From contig JBGVLV010000042.1 in the NCBI GenBank assembly GCA_045124465.1, positions 1 through 36,989 on the forward strand: 36,989 bases of DNA, written 5' to 3'. Position numbers and translations under genes: made by a program. This DNA is from Scatosoma sp045124465 (GTDB taxonomy: Bacteria > Bacillota > Clostridia > Christensenellales > Borkfalkiaceae). Shown here piece after piece: positions 1-8,022 of this stretch (positions within the stretch are counted from its first letter, which is position 1; every line of letters starts with the position of its first letter). The notes beneath the pieces were generated by a model. The model was not told the origin of the DNA. It worked only from the letters and a program-made list of their open reading frames with translations, and searched no databases.

Positions 1-1993
1 CGCCGACGTCCTTCTGATGATATACGGTGGGCTTCAATTCGGGATCGTTGGGATCAAGCGCAACGTAGAAGCAAAGCGTCTTACCGTTGATGTTGATCTT
101 CGCAACCGTATCACGACCGTAGTTGAATCTGTCGCCGTGCCAGCTTACGTTCGAATTGATACGCTTATACGAGGTCAGTTCGTTCTTGATGTCGCTGTAA
201 TACTGCTTTACGCGGTCCTCGCTCTGTTTCATCTTCGCCGTGAAACTTCTCTTCAACCGAACGACAAGACCCGTTTCCGCGTCGACAAGCTGATCTTCGA
301 GTTCGTTATACGCGGGTTCCGCCGCTACGGCGAGTTCTTCCGCTACGGTCGGTTCTTCTACGACCTCTTCCACGGGTTCTTCCGTCGTTTCTTCTACGAC
401 TTCTTCCTGCGTTTCGGGTTCTTCCGCTACGGTCGGTTCTTCCGCGACCTCTTCTACGGGGTCTTCCGTCGTTTCTTCATACGCCGCGCAGTTGCTGCAA
501 GCTTGGCAAAGCTCTTCCGCAACCGTCTTGGCGATCGCTTGTACGCCCTCTTCGTCTACGACGAGTTCGTATGTAGGCGGTTCGCAAGGCTTTTCGTTGA
601 GCTTTTCTTCCACGATATTCGCGATACGCGCATAATCGGTCGATTCTACGACGTCGAGCTTTTCCGATACTCTTTCCGCGATCTGATCGATACCCGCCTC
701 GTCGAGAACGACGTCGTACGTCTGTTCTACGCTGGGCGCGAGTTTTTCTACGACCATATCGGACAGAAGATCGTAATCGATCTCGGGAACATTCACTTCG
801 GGTACGGCGATCTTAGCCGCGACCATCTCCGACAAACGCTCGTAGTCCACTTCGGGAACGACGACTTTCGCCGCCACCATATCGGACAAACGTTCGTAAT
901 CGATCTCGGGCGCCTCTACTACGGGGATCTGTACTTTCTCCGCGACCGACGCCGCAAGCGCGTCGAGATCGAGCGAGGCAAGCGCTTTTTCGACCATCGT
1001 CGCAACCGCCGCCGACAGCGTTTCTTCCGCGATCTGAACCTGTACCTTCTCCGCCGCTTTGACAAAGCTTTCGTCGATACGGCGATAGTTCACCTTTTCG
1101 GGATAGGGCAGAGATTCCACTACCTTTTCCGCCGTGCCGTATACGATCTTGTCGTAATCGACTTTCGCCTCGACGGTTTCTTCTTCCTTGGGCTGGGGCA
1201 GAACGATCTCGCCGAGAAGGTCGAGGACCTTATCGCCTACTTCGTCTACGATACGGGTATAATCTACGTTTTCCGCTACGGGAATAGCCGCTACCGCCTC
1301 CAAGACCTGACGGCTATGCTCGGCAACGCTTTCTTCCGTCTTTTCCGCGACCGATTCGATCACCGCTTTATAGTCGTTATCCTCGTAAAGCGTGATACCC
1401 TCTGCGATCTTCTCCTGGATCTCGACCAGCGATCTGTCGATCTGTTCGAGCATCGCGAGTTTCGCGTCCGCGTCGTTGAGTTTCGCGATGACCTCGCTTT
1501 GAATGAGCGTGGTCAAACCGTCGTAGATCGCCTGTTGCTGTACGTAGCCGTATTTGATCTCGCCGACCGCCTCTTCGAGCTGAGGAAGGACTTCGTCGAC
1601 TTTGGCTTTTACGGCGTCCGCAACGTTATCCTGCACTTCGTCGAGCTTGGAAACGACGTCCGCAACGGCGTTTTGTATCGCTTTTTGCAGTTCTTCGAGA
1701 TCGGCGACCTTTTCGTCCATCGAGTTCAGTCTATCGCCGACTTCTTCCGTAAGCATCTTTGCCAAACCGTCGTAAATGGTCTGGTTCTGTTTATAGCTGT
1801 AACGGATCTCCTGCGAGATCGCCTGCGAGGACTTATCTTTGTCGCTCTTTATTTCCTGATACAAAGAACCCATCTGAACGGAAGAATATTTCATCTCGTT
1901 CATAAGTTCGCTCTTCATCTTTTGCAGATCGTAAGAGATCCAGCTATACAATGCGTCGATTTTAGATGTTTCCGTTTGTTTTCTGTCCGCCAT
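1..1993 (-). CDS. Long acidic repeat/coiled protein with conserved C-terminal SW-GR-GKTL-ALDP domain (partial, runs off left edge)
   Basis: I translated this from the ATG at 1993 down to base 1 with no stop, so 664 codons are visible and the 3' end is missing. The start has an AGAGGTG ribosome site about 4 nt upstream and a strong promoter at 2055-2083. Residues 1-270 are charged and helical, with no signal peptide. About 361-416 hold three units of the form IDYERLSDMVAAK. About 505-555 are a Glu/Pro/Val-rich stretch built on an 84-bp DNA repeat. From about 583 there is a compact basic domain with the motifs SYKR, SWHGDRFNYGRDT, GKTLCFYVALDP. I recall similar C-terminal segments in uncharacterised Clostridia proteins but cannot name a family. 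Likely cytosolic, perhaps a scaffold or cell-structure protein; function unknown. It is downstream of, but separately promoted from, the P-type ATPase. Confidence 0.85.
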   Translation of the reverse strand, partial: MADRKQTETSKIDALYSWISYDLQKMKSELMNEMKYSSVQMGSLYQEIKSDKDKSSQAISQEIRYSYKQNQTIYDGLAKMLTEEVGDRLNSMDEKVADLEELQKAIQNAVADVVSKLDEVQDNVADAVKAKVDEVLPQLEEAVGEIKYGYVQQQAIYDGLTTLIQSEVIAKLNDADAKLAMLEQIDRSLVEIQEKIAEGITLYEDNDYKAVIESVAEKTEESVAEHSRQVLEAVAAIPVAENVDYTRIVDEVGDKVLDLLGEIVLPQPKEEETVEAKVDYDKIVYGTAEKVVESLPYPEKVNYRRIDESFVKAAEKVQVQIAEETLSAAVATMVEKALASLDLDALAASVAEKVQIPVVEAPEIDYERLSDMVAAKVVVPEVDYERLSEMVAAKIAVPEVNVPEIDYDLLSDMVVEKLAPSVEQTYDVVLDEAGIDQIAERVSEKLDVVESTDYARIANIVEEKLNEKPCEPPTYELVVDEEGVQAIAKTVAEELCQACSNCAAYEETTEDPVEEVAEEPTVAEEPETQEEVVEETTEEPVEEVVEEPTVAEELAVAAEPAYNELEDQLVDAETGLVVRLKRSFTAKMKQSEDRVKQYYSDIKNELTSYKRINSNVSWHGDRFNYGRDTVAKININGKTLCFYVALDPNDPELKPTVYHQKDVG
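334..479 (-). repeat. 84-bp direct repeat encoding the EEP/EEV-rich linker
   Basis: Bases about 334-395 recur at 418-479 with few differences, an offset of 84 bp (28 codons). It encodes alternating Glu/Pro/Val/Thr segments such as EEPTVAEE. It is in frame within the left-edge gene, so copy number could vary without breaking it. Confidence 0.75.
745..912 (-). repeat. Three in-frame repeats encoding DYERLSDMVAAK-like units
   Basis: Three consecutive units of roughly 18-23 codons encode (I/V)DYxxLSxMVxxK followed by a Val/Pro/Glu spacer. A looser version of the same pattern (VDYTRIVDEV, VDYDKIVYGT, TDYARIANIV) recurs elsewhere in the protein, so the whole middle region probably grew by duplication of one helical unit. 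Confidence 0.75.
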
Positions 1994-2054
1994 TTTACAC
2001 CTCTGGCCCGTTTTTTACAAGAAAAAAGCCGAATTCCTGCTTTTACTGTCTATT

Positions 2055-2083
2055 ATTATAGCATATCTTCTCCGTTCGGTCAA
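2055..2083 (-). promoter_or_regulatory. Sigma-A-type promoter of the left-edge repeat-protein gene
   Basis: On the minus strand TTGACC (2083-2078) and TATAAT (2060-2055) are separated by exactly 17 nt. Transcription would start near 2048, giving a leader of about 55 nt before the ATG at 1993. Confidence 0.8.
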
Positions 2084-2238
2084 GGGTTTTACCGAAATTT
2101 CTCATATAAAAATACAAAAAAAATTTATCGCGCCCGCGTCGAAAACCCGTTTCAACGCGGACACGGTAGCCTCTTTTTATTTTTTTCACCCATTTTTCGG
2201 GTTTTTATACCCCCGTTCGACGGTTTTTGACCGTTTTC

Positions 2239-4887
2239 TCATTCCTCGCGGTCTTTTGCCCGCCGTCTTTGGAAAAATTTGACGAGTTCCACGATCGGGA
2301 TTATGCACGCGCCGAGCAAGATCGCGATCGCGTATTCCGTGAAATTCACCGACGCGAACCCGAACGCCGCGGCAAGGAAGGGTATCTCGCACACCGCCGT
2401 CGTCGCGATAAGCGAACCGACCGCCGCCAAAAGGAGCATTTTATTCTGTTTTTTCATCGTAAACAGGCTCTTTCGTTGCGAACGCATATTCAGGCTATGG
2501 AATATTTCCGCCATCGACATCGTCAAAAACGCCATCGTCATACCGTCCGCGCTCGTTTCAACACTCCAAACGCCCGTTTCGAGGTAGTGACCGAGGAAGT
2601 AGGAAAACAGGGTCAACGCCGCGACGATCAGACCTTGATACAGGATATCGATCCCCATACCGCCCGCGAAAATACCCGCTTTGGAAGATCGGGGTTTTCG
2701 GCGCATGATGTCCTCTTCCGCCTCCTCCGTTCCGAGCGCGAGCGCGGGGAAGGTGTCGGTGACGAGGTTAATCCAGAGCAAATGCACGGGTTTGAGAATG
2801 GTAAAGCCCATCAACGTCGCCGTGAAAATGGCGATGACTTCGCTCATATTCGAGGCGAGCAAAAACTGAATGGCTTTGCGGATATTGTCGTAAATGCGCC
2901 GTCCTTCCTCCACCGCGCCGACGATGGTCGCGAAATTGTCGTCGGTCAAGACCATATCGGCTACGTTCTTGGTGACGTCCGTACCCGTAATGCCCATACC
3001 CACGCCGATGTCCGCGGATTTGATCGAGGGCGCGTCGTTCACGCCGTCGCCCGTCATCGCCGTTACGTAGCCCGCTTTTTTCCAAGCGTTGACGATACGC
3101 GTCTTATGTTCGGGCTGAACGCGGGCGTATACGCCGATGGACCGAAATTCCTTTTCGAACGTTTCGTCGTCCATCTCGTCGAGTTGCGCGCCCGTCACCG
3201 CGCGGATATCCCCGTCGAGGATACCGAGTTCTTTGGCGATCGCGACCGCCGTATCCACGTGGTCGCCCGTTATCATGATCGGGCGTATGCCCGCCTCGCG
3301 GCAACGCGCGATCGCGTCCTTGACCTCGGGACGGACGGGGTCGATCATACCGCAAAGACCCGTAAAGCAAAGATCTTTTTCTATTTCTTCCGATTCGTAG
3401 ACGTTCGGCAGCTCCGAAAGCGAACGCTCGGCGCAAGCGAGTACGCGAAGGGCTTTGTCCGCCATCGCTTTATTCGCCGCGAGGATCTTTTGACGGTACT
3501 CCTCCGTCATCGGAACGGGTCTGCCGTTTTCGAGATAGTGCGTGCAACGGTCGATCACCACGTCGGGCGCGCCTTTCGTGTATTGCGCATATCCCTTTTC
3601 GAGCTTATGCACCGTCGTCATCATCTTACGGTTGGAATCGAAGGGCAATTCGCCCGCGCGGGGTCGGGAAGTTTTCAGATCGTATTTGGGCATTTCCAGT
3701 TTTTGCGCCCAAACGACGAGCGCCGCCTCGGTCGGTTCGCCCGTCACCGCACCGTCCCTGTCGAGTTCCGCGTCCGAACAGAGCGCCATCGCCGCCGCGA
3801 TACGTTTTTCGTCCTCGCCGAAATGATCGACGACCGTCATTTTGTTCTGCGTGAGCGTACCCGTCTTATCCGAGCAGATGATCTGCGCACAACCGAGCGT
3901 TTCTACGGCGGTGAGCTTACGAATGATGGCGTTGCGCTTGGACATATTCGTGACCCCGATGGAAAGCACGACGGTGACGACGGCGGCAAGACCTTCGGGT
4001 ATCGCCGCGACGGCGAGCGAAACGGCTACCATAAAGGAATCGAGCACGAAATCGAAATCAAAACTGCGCGCGCGGATAAGCTGTACGCCGAACACGACCG
4101 CGCAGATACCCAGCACCAGCCACGTAAGCACCTTCGAGAGCTGACCGAGCTTTATCTGCAACGGCGTTTTGCCCTCTTGCGCCTGCGCGAGCGCGCCCGC
4201 GATCTTGCCCATTTCGGTGTCCATACCCGTCGCCGTAACGACGGCTACGCCGCGGCCGTACACGACCGTACTGCCCATATATACCATATTCTTACGGTCG
4301 CCGAGCGGCACGTCTTTCGCGCCGTCTTTGAGCGCGATCGCCTCCGTGATCTTGGCGACCGGCACGGATTCGCCCGTAAGCGCCGCCTCCTCCACTTTCA
4401 GGCTCGCACTTTCGATAAGTCTGGCGTCGGCGGGGACGGAATCGCCCGCCTCCAACATAACGATATCGCCGACCACGAGTTCCTCGCTGGGTACGGACAA
4501 AAGTTTCCCCTCGCGCAAGACCTTGGAGGTCGCCGCGGACATTTCCTGCAACGCCTCGATCGCTTTTTCTGCCTTGCTTTCCTGCAAAACGCCGAGAACG
4601 GCGTTGAGGAGCACGACCGCCATAATGATAATGACGTCGGCAAAGCCCTCGTTTTCCACCACGGCAAGCACGCCGCTGATCGCCGCCGCGACGATGAGAA
4701 TGACGATCATCGGATCGGCGAGCTGTTCGAAAAATCTGCGGACGACGGATTTTTTCTTCGCCGCCGCGAGCTTGTTCCGACCGTTCTCCGCAAGGCGTTT
4801 TTCCGCCTCCGCCGCCGAAAGACCGTTTTCCCGCGATGCGCCCGTTTTTTGGAGCACCGCGCCGACTTCTTCGCAATACTGTTTCAT
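2239..4887 (-). CDS. Calcium/manganese-type P-type (P2A-like) cation ATPase
   Basis: 882 aa, a normal full length for bacterial SERCA-like pumps. It exports or sequesters divalent cations at the cost of ATP. Visible: N-terminal cation-ATPase domain (1-75), TGES actuator loop near 171, TM4 PEGL at 297-300, phosphorylation motif DKTGT near 340, hinge TGDGVNDAP near 612-620. Metal-site residues of the Ca2+ pump family are kept: NxxE in TM5 (680-683), NLVTD in TM6 (708-712) and a Glu in TM8 (MAEIFHSLN, about 792-800). By family it is a Ca2+ pump, but related pumps carry Mn2+, and the riboswitch in its leader argues that Mn2+ matters here. The ATG is preceded by an AAAGGAG ribosome site. Confidence 0.95.
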   Translation of the reverse strand: MKQYCEEVGAVLQKTGASRENGLSAAEAEKRLAENGRNKLAAAKKKSVVRRFFEQLADPMIVILIVAAAISGVLAVVENEGFADVIIIMAVVLLNAVLGVLQESKAEKAIEALQEMSAATSKVLREGKLLSVPSEELVVGDIVMLEAGDSVPADARLIESASLKVEEAALTGESVPVAKITEAIALKDGAKDVPLGDRKNMVYMGSTVVYGRGVAVVTATGMDTEMGKIAGALAQAQEGKTPLQIKLGQLSKVLTWLVLGICAVVFGVQLIRARSFDFDFVLDSFMVAVSLAVAAIPEGLAAVVTVVLSIGVTNMSKRNAIIRKLTAVETLGCAQIICSDKTGTLTQNKMTVVDHFGEDEKRIAAAMALCSDAELDRDGAVTGEPTEAALVVWAQKLEMPKYDLKTSRPRAGELPFDSNRKMMTTVHKLEKGYAQYTKGAPDVVIDRCTHYLENGRPVPMTEEYRQKILAANKAMADKALRVLACAERSLSELPNVYESEEIEKDLCFTGLCGMIDPVRPEVKDAIARCREAGIRPIMITGDHVDTAVAIAKELGILDGDIRAVTGAQLDEMDDETFEKEFRSIGVYARVQPEHKTRIVNAWKKAGYVTAMTGDGVNDAPSIKSADIGVGMGITGTDVTKNVADMVLTDDNFATIVGAVEEGRRIYDNIRKAIQFLLASNMSEVIAIFTATLMGFTILKPVHLLWINLVTDTFPALALGTEEAEEDIMRRKPRSSKAGIFAGGMGIDILYQGLIVAALTLFSYFLGHYLETGVWSVETSADGMTMAFLTMSMAEIFHSLNMRSQRKSLFTMKKQNKMLLLAAVGSLIATTAVCEIPFLAAAFGFASVNFTEYAIAILLGACIIPIVELVKFFQRRRAKDREE

Positions 4888-4928
4888 TTTATCTCCTTTC
4901 CGATTTGATTTTTTTTCGTACGTAAGAA

Positions 4929-4962
4929 ATCCCCAAGTACAACGCTCGCTGTACTTGGGGAT
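4929..4962 (-). terminator. Riboswitch expression-platform hairpin upstream of the P-type ATPase
   Basis: A perfect 13-bp stem (ATCCCCAAGTACA paired with TGTACTTGGGGAT, 8-nt loop), followed on the minus strand by TTCTT. The U-run is short, so termination may be modest. GCTGTAC (4990-4984) can pair with GTACAGC in the hairpin's 5' arm (4954-4948), which would form a competing antiterminator. Confidence 0.65.
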
Positions 4963-5006
4963 AAAAAACCTCTTTTACTCGCCGTACAGCCTTTTCTTTC
5001 GCTATA

Positions 5007-5103
5007 CGTGAGTCTTGCGATCTATGACAAGCCAAACCCGAAAAACGGGTCGGTGTTGTTGACTTGCCCGCGCAAAAAACTTTGCGCTCGCTACTCCCTC
5101 ACG
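5007..5103 (-). promoter_or_regulatory. yybP-ykoY-type manganese riboswitch aptamer
   Basis: Base stem P1 is CGTGAG (5103-5098) with CTCACG (5012-5007). Immediately inside it is GGAGTAGC, the signature strand of the yybP-ykoY class. A GCGCAAA/TTTTGCGC hairpin follows, then a second arm (CAAG/CTTG and ACCCG/CGGGT) containing GTCAACA and CACC, which fits the second metal-binding loop of this class. The element sits between a strong promoter and a P-type ATPase, a known gene context for Mn2+-sensing yybP-ykoY RNAs. Recognition is by eye, not by covariance model. Confidence 0.82.
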
Positions 5104-5115
5104 GGGATTTATTCG

Positions 5116-5145
5116 ATTATACCATATTTTGGAAAAACCTGTCAA
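5116..5145 (-). promoter_or_regulatory. Promoter of the riboswitch-ATPase transcript
   Basis: Perfect TTGACA (5145-5140) and TATAAT (5121-5116) with 18-nt spacing on the minus strand. Transcription would start close to 5109, just ahead of aptamer stem P1. An inverted repeat TTTCGCGCG/CGCGCGAAA (5149-5157 and 5174-5182) lies just upstream of the -35 box. Confidence 0.85.
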
Positions 5146-5199
5146 GCGTTTCGCGCGCCCTTATTTTGACAGCCGCGCGAAACTTTTTCGGGTACGTTT

Positions 5200-5991
5200 T
5201 TACTCTTCGTCGTCGGGAAGGTCTACGTTGTGATATACTTCCTGCACGTCGTCGTGTTCTTCCAACGCGTCGAGCAATTTTTCAAACGTCGCGACCTTTT
5301 CCGCGGGCAGAGTGATCTTGTTCTGCGGAATCATCGCGATCTCCGCCTGTACGAACTTGATCTTGGGTTCTTCCTCGTCGTTTCTGCGGCCCTTCGGCGC
5401 CGCCGCCATCAGTTCCGCGTTCTTGTCTTCGAGATACTTACGCACTTCCGAGAAGTTCTCGGGAGCGGTGAATATTTCGTACACGTCGTCGCTCGTCACA
5501 ACGTCGTCCGCACCCGCTTCGAGCGCGTATTCCGTCATCGTGTCCTCGTCCAGCTCGACCGTTCTTTCTACGACGATATACCCTTTATTGTCGAAGTTAT
5601 ACGATACGCAACCCGTGTTGCCCATCGAACCGCCGTGCTTGCTCAAAATCGCGCGCACGTCGCCCGCCGTACGGTTGATATTGTCGGTAAGCGTGACGAT
5701 GATGACCGCCGAACCCGCGGGACCGTAGCCCTCGTAGGTGAGTTCTTTATAGTCCGCGCCGTTCATTTCGCCCGCCGCTTTCTTGATACTGCGTTGAATG
5801 TTGTCGTTGGGCATATTCGCGGCTTTCGCTTTCGCGATGATGTCCGCGAGCTTGCTGTTCGTTTCGGGGTTGGGGTTGTTCTTCGCCGCAACCGCGATCT
5901 CTCTACCTATCTTGGTGAATATTCTGCCCTTCGCCGCGTCCGCCTTACCTTTCTTTGCCTGTATGTTGTGCCATTTGCTATGTCCTGACAT
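5200..5991 (-). CDS. yebC: YebC/PmpR (TACO1) family translation/regulatory protein
   Basis: 263 aa beginning MSGHSKWHNIQ and continuing with KKGKADAAKGR and FTKIGREI, the hallmark N terminus of the YebC family. The rest follows the family pattern (DNIQRSIKKA; YEGYGPAGSAVIIV; TDNINRTAGDVR; HGGSMGNTGCVSY). Members were described as DNA-binding regulators, and more recent work links them to relief of ribosome stalling. It is slightly longer than the usual 240-250 aa and ends in an acidic tail. A good AAGGAG ribosome site precedes the ATG. It lies 37 nt after the RNA methyltransferase gene and is probably co-transcribed with it. Confidence 0.95.
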   Translation of the reverse strand: MSGHSKWHNIQAKKGKADAAKGRIFTKIGREIAVAAKNNPNPETNSKLADIIAKAKAANMPNDNIQRSIKKAAGEMNGADYKELTYEGYGPAGSAVIIVTLTDNINRTAGDVRAILSKHGGSMGNTGCVSYNFDNKGYIVVERTVELDEDTMTEYALEAGADDVVTSDDVYEIFTAPENFSEVRKYLEDKNAELMAAAPKGRRNDEEEPKIKFVQAEIAMIPQNKITLPAEKVATFEKLLDALEEHDDVQEVYHNVDLPDDEE

Positions 5992-6028
5992 ATCTTACTC
6001 CTTTTTTCCTGTTTTTATTTTCGTTCCA

Positions 6029-6787
6029 TTATTCCAAAAACGTCCGCTTTTTCAACAAATACATCAATATCCCCGCCGACACCGACGCGTTCAGGCTTTC
6101 CTGCGTTTCCCGCATAGGTATCTTCACCGCGATCTTCGCCGCCGCGCGCATTTCTTCCGATACCCCGTTCGCCTCGTTACCGATCACGAGCGCGAATTTA
6201 TCGGGCGCGGAATAGGAAAATACGTTCTCGCCGTTCATATCCGCGATAAGGAGCGCCGTATCGCCCATTACGGAGAGTATCTCCGCGCGCTCGCCGAAAT
6301 ACAGGTTCGTGAAAAACACGCCGCTCATACTCGCTCGCACGCTTTTGGGGGAATACGCGTCCGCGCAGTCTTTGGTGAGATATATCTCTTTATACCCTGC
6401 GGCGTTCGCCGTACGGACGATCGCGCCCACGTTGCCGGGGTCGGATACGCCGTCGAGGATAAGACATGCGCCCGAGGGCGGACAAAGCGGGGAAGAAGGT
6501 ATCTTCACGCGGCACAAAACGCCCTGCGGCGTTTTCTCGTCCGAGAGATAGCGCATCACGTCGTCGGAAACGCGCACGACCTTGTCCTCCGCGCCCGCGG
6601 CGAACCGTTCGTCGCCGCAATAACTTTCGGCGATGAAAATACGGTCGCATTCAAAACCGCTTTTTCGCAGTTCCGCCGCCATTTTCACGCCTTCGACGAG
6701 GAAAAGCCCGTACGTTTTTCTGCCCTTTTTATCTTTCAGGAGCACCGTTTCTTTGATGAGTGGGTTGTTTTTGGACGTTAAGATCAT
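6029..6787 (-). CDS. SpoU/TrmH-family RNA 2'-O-methyltransferase
   Basis: 252 aa. An N-terminal substrate-binding segment (LVEGVKMAAEL) is followed by the SPOUT knot domain with motif 1 (LDGVSDPGNVGAIVRTA), motif 2 (LVIGNEANGVS) and motif 3 (IPMRETQESLNASVSAGI). Motif 3 has RETQ where the family often has a Gly. It would methylate a ribose 2'-OH in rRNA or tRNA with SAM; the target nucleotide cannot be told from sequence. The start region has no convincing ribosome site, and the gene begins only 16 nt past a strong terminator after rplT. Expression by readthrough, or a start a little downstream, is possible. Confidence 0.9.
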   Translation of the reverse strand: MILTSKNNPLIKETVLLKDKKGRKTYGLFLVEGVKMAAELRKSGFECDRIFIAESYCGDERFAAGAEDKVVRVSDDVMRYLSDEKTPQGVLCRVKIPSSPLCPPSGACLILDGVSDPGNVGAIVRTANAAGYKEIYLTKDCADAYSPKSVRASMSGVFFTNLYFGERAEILSVMGDTALLIADMNGENVFSYSAPDKFALVIGNEANGVSEEMRAAAKIAVKIPMRETQESLNASVSAGILMYLLKKRTFLE

Positions 6788-6803
6788 TGCTGTAAAAAGT
6801 GTG

Positions 6804-6832
6804 AAAAAAGCCTTTTATACAAAGGCTTTTTT
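6804..6832 (-). terminator. Intrinsic terminator after rplT
   Basis: AAAAAAGCCTTT (6832-6821) pairs perfectly with AAAGGCTTTTTT (6815-6804) around a 5-nt loop, so the U-run is part of the stem. The symmetry would let it work on both strands. It closes the infC-rpmI-rplT unit. Confidence 0.85.
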
Positions 6833-6840
6833 GTAAGCGA

Positions 6841-7191
6841 TCAAAGCGCCGCTTTCGCTTTTTCAACGAGCTGCGTGAATGCGGGAGCGTCGTTTACCGC
6901 AAGGTCCGCAAGGACTTTTCTGTTGAGGTTGATACCCGCAACGTTAAGACCGTGCATAAGCTTGCTGTAAGAGATACCGTTGGTTCTTGCCGCGGCGTTG
7001 ATTCTCGCGATCCAAAGACGGCGGAAATCTCTCTTTCTTCTTCTTCTGCCGATGTAGGCATAGTTGAGAGATTTCATTACGGCCTCTCTTGCGATTCTGT
7101 AAGATTTGCTCTTATTTCCGTAATAACCTTTTGCAAGTTTTAAAATTTTTCTACGCTTTTTAACGGCGTTTACTGCTCTTTTAATACGCAT
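6841..7191 (-). CDS. rplT: 50S ribosomal protein L20
   Basis: 116 aa, the usual L20 length, beginning MRIKRAVNAVKKRRK and containing the conserved YGNKSKSYRIAREAVMKSL, RKRDFRRLWIARINAAAR and SKLMHGL segments. It binds 23S rRNA early in 50S assembly. In Bacillota it also represses its own operon through the leader ahead of infC. An AAGGAG ribosome site lies 10 nt before the ATG. The gene is last in infC-rpmI-rplT and is followed by a strong terminator. Confidence 0.98.
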   Translation of the reverse strand: MRIKRAVNAVKKRRKILKLAKGYYGNKSKSYRIAREAVMKSLNYAYIGRRRRKRDFRRLWIARINAAARTNGISYSKLMHGLNVAGINLNRKVLADLAVNDAPAFTQLVEKAKAAL

Positions 7192-7209
7192 AATTTTTTA
7201 TCTCCTTTC

Positions 7210-7410
7210 TTATTTCTTGTACGGCATCATGCTCTTGACGGTGCTTTCCTGCGTGGAAGAAACGAGAGTCGTCTGACGCAAATTTCTCTTTCTCTTTCTG
7301 TTCTTGGTTTCCGCTTTGTGGTTTTTACCGCTGTGGGAACGGTTTACTTTTCCCGAACCGGTAAGCCAAAAACGTTTCTTGGTGCTGCTATGTGTTTTCT
7401 GTTTAGGCAT
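7210..7410 (-). CDS. rpmI: 50S ribosomal protein L35
   Basis: 66 aa, full length for L35, with the family start MPKQKTHSSTKKRF, the KVNRSHSGKNHKAETK segment and the basic KNRKRKRNLRQ stretch. Basic throughout, as expected for an rRNA-binding protein. It sits 18 nt upstream of rplT and has a CGGAGGA ribosome site. Confidence 0.97.
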   Translation of the reverse strand: MPKQKTHSSTKKRFWLTGSGKVNRSHSGKNHKAETKNRKRKRNLRQTTLVSSTQESTVKSMMPYKK

Positions 7411-7496
7411 ATCTTTATCCTCCGAAATTTTTTCTTGTTTTATAACGAACTTTCCTTTTCAGCCAAAGAAAAGCTTGTCCGCGTGTTCTTTTCGCC

Positions 7497-8006
7497 TTAT
7501 TTTGCGGGCGAAAGTATCATAAATATGTTTCTGCCTTCCGTCTTAGGCTCTTTATCCATCGACGCTTTGCCTTCGAGCATATCGAAAAACCGACGCATAA
7601 CGTCTACGCCCATCGCCGCGTGCGCCATCTGGCGGCCGCGCATACGGATCGAAACTTTGACCTTATTCCCGTCGCCGAGCATTTCCACCGTCTTTTTCGC
7701 TTTGACGTTCAGATCGCCGACGTCGATGGTCATCGAAAGATAGATCTCTTTCAATTCCACCGTCTTTTGATTTTTGCGGTTTTCCTTTTCTTTCTTCGAC
7801 TGCTCGAACTTGAATTTCCCGTAATTCATGATCTTGCATACGGGCGGCACGGCGTTTGGAGAAATTTTAACCAAATCGAGATTTTCCTCTTCGGCAAGCC
7901 GCAACGCCTCCGACGCGCTCATAATGCCGAGCTGTTCGCCGCTCGCGGAAATAACTCTTATCTCTCTGTCGCGAATACTTTCGTTGATCTGATGCTGGTC
8001 TTTAAT
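7497..8006 (-). CDS. infC: Translation initiation factor IF-3 with an AUU start codon
   Basis: 169 aa when started at ATT (8006-8004). That start is forced: an in-frame TAA lies two codons upstream, ACT and ACC cannot initiate, and the first in-frame ATG (7922) would remove the conserved INESIRDREIRVI segment of the N-domain. A GAGGT ribosome site is 8 nt before the ATT. Family motifs include KISPNAVPPVCKIMNYGKF, the charged linker, and RGRQMAHAAMG in the C-domain. IF-3 checks the start codon on the 30S subunit, and its own AUU start is the classical autoregulatory device known from E. coli. First gene of infC-rpmI-rplT, behind an attenuated leader. Confidence 0.96.
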   Translation of the reverse strand: MKDQHQINESIRDREIRVISASGEQLGIMSASEALRLAEEENLDLVKISPNAVPPVCKIMNYGKFKFEQSKKEKENRKNQKTVELKEIYLSMTIDVGDLNVKAKKTVEMLGDGNKVKVSIRMRGRQMAHAAMGVDVMRRFFDMLEGKASMDKEPKTEGRNIFMILSPAK

Positions 8007-8022
8007 GGTAGTTTACCTCACG

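Noticed and set aside
17..2230. Plus-strand open frame of 737 codons rich in Arg, Phe, Asp and Tyr
   Set aside because: It is the antisense of the real minus-strand repeat-protein gene; composition is skewed, it has no domain, and the minus frame has promoter, ribosome site and a conserved domain.
2227..4908. Plus-strand open frame of 893 codons opposite the P-type ATPase
   Set aside because: Arg/His/Asp-rich antisense of a gene with all P-type ATPase motifs; the GC-biased third positions keep the opposite strand open.
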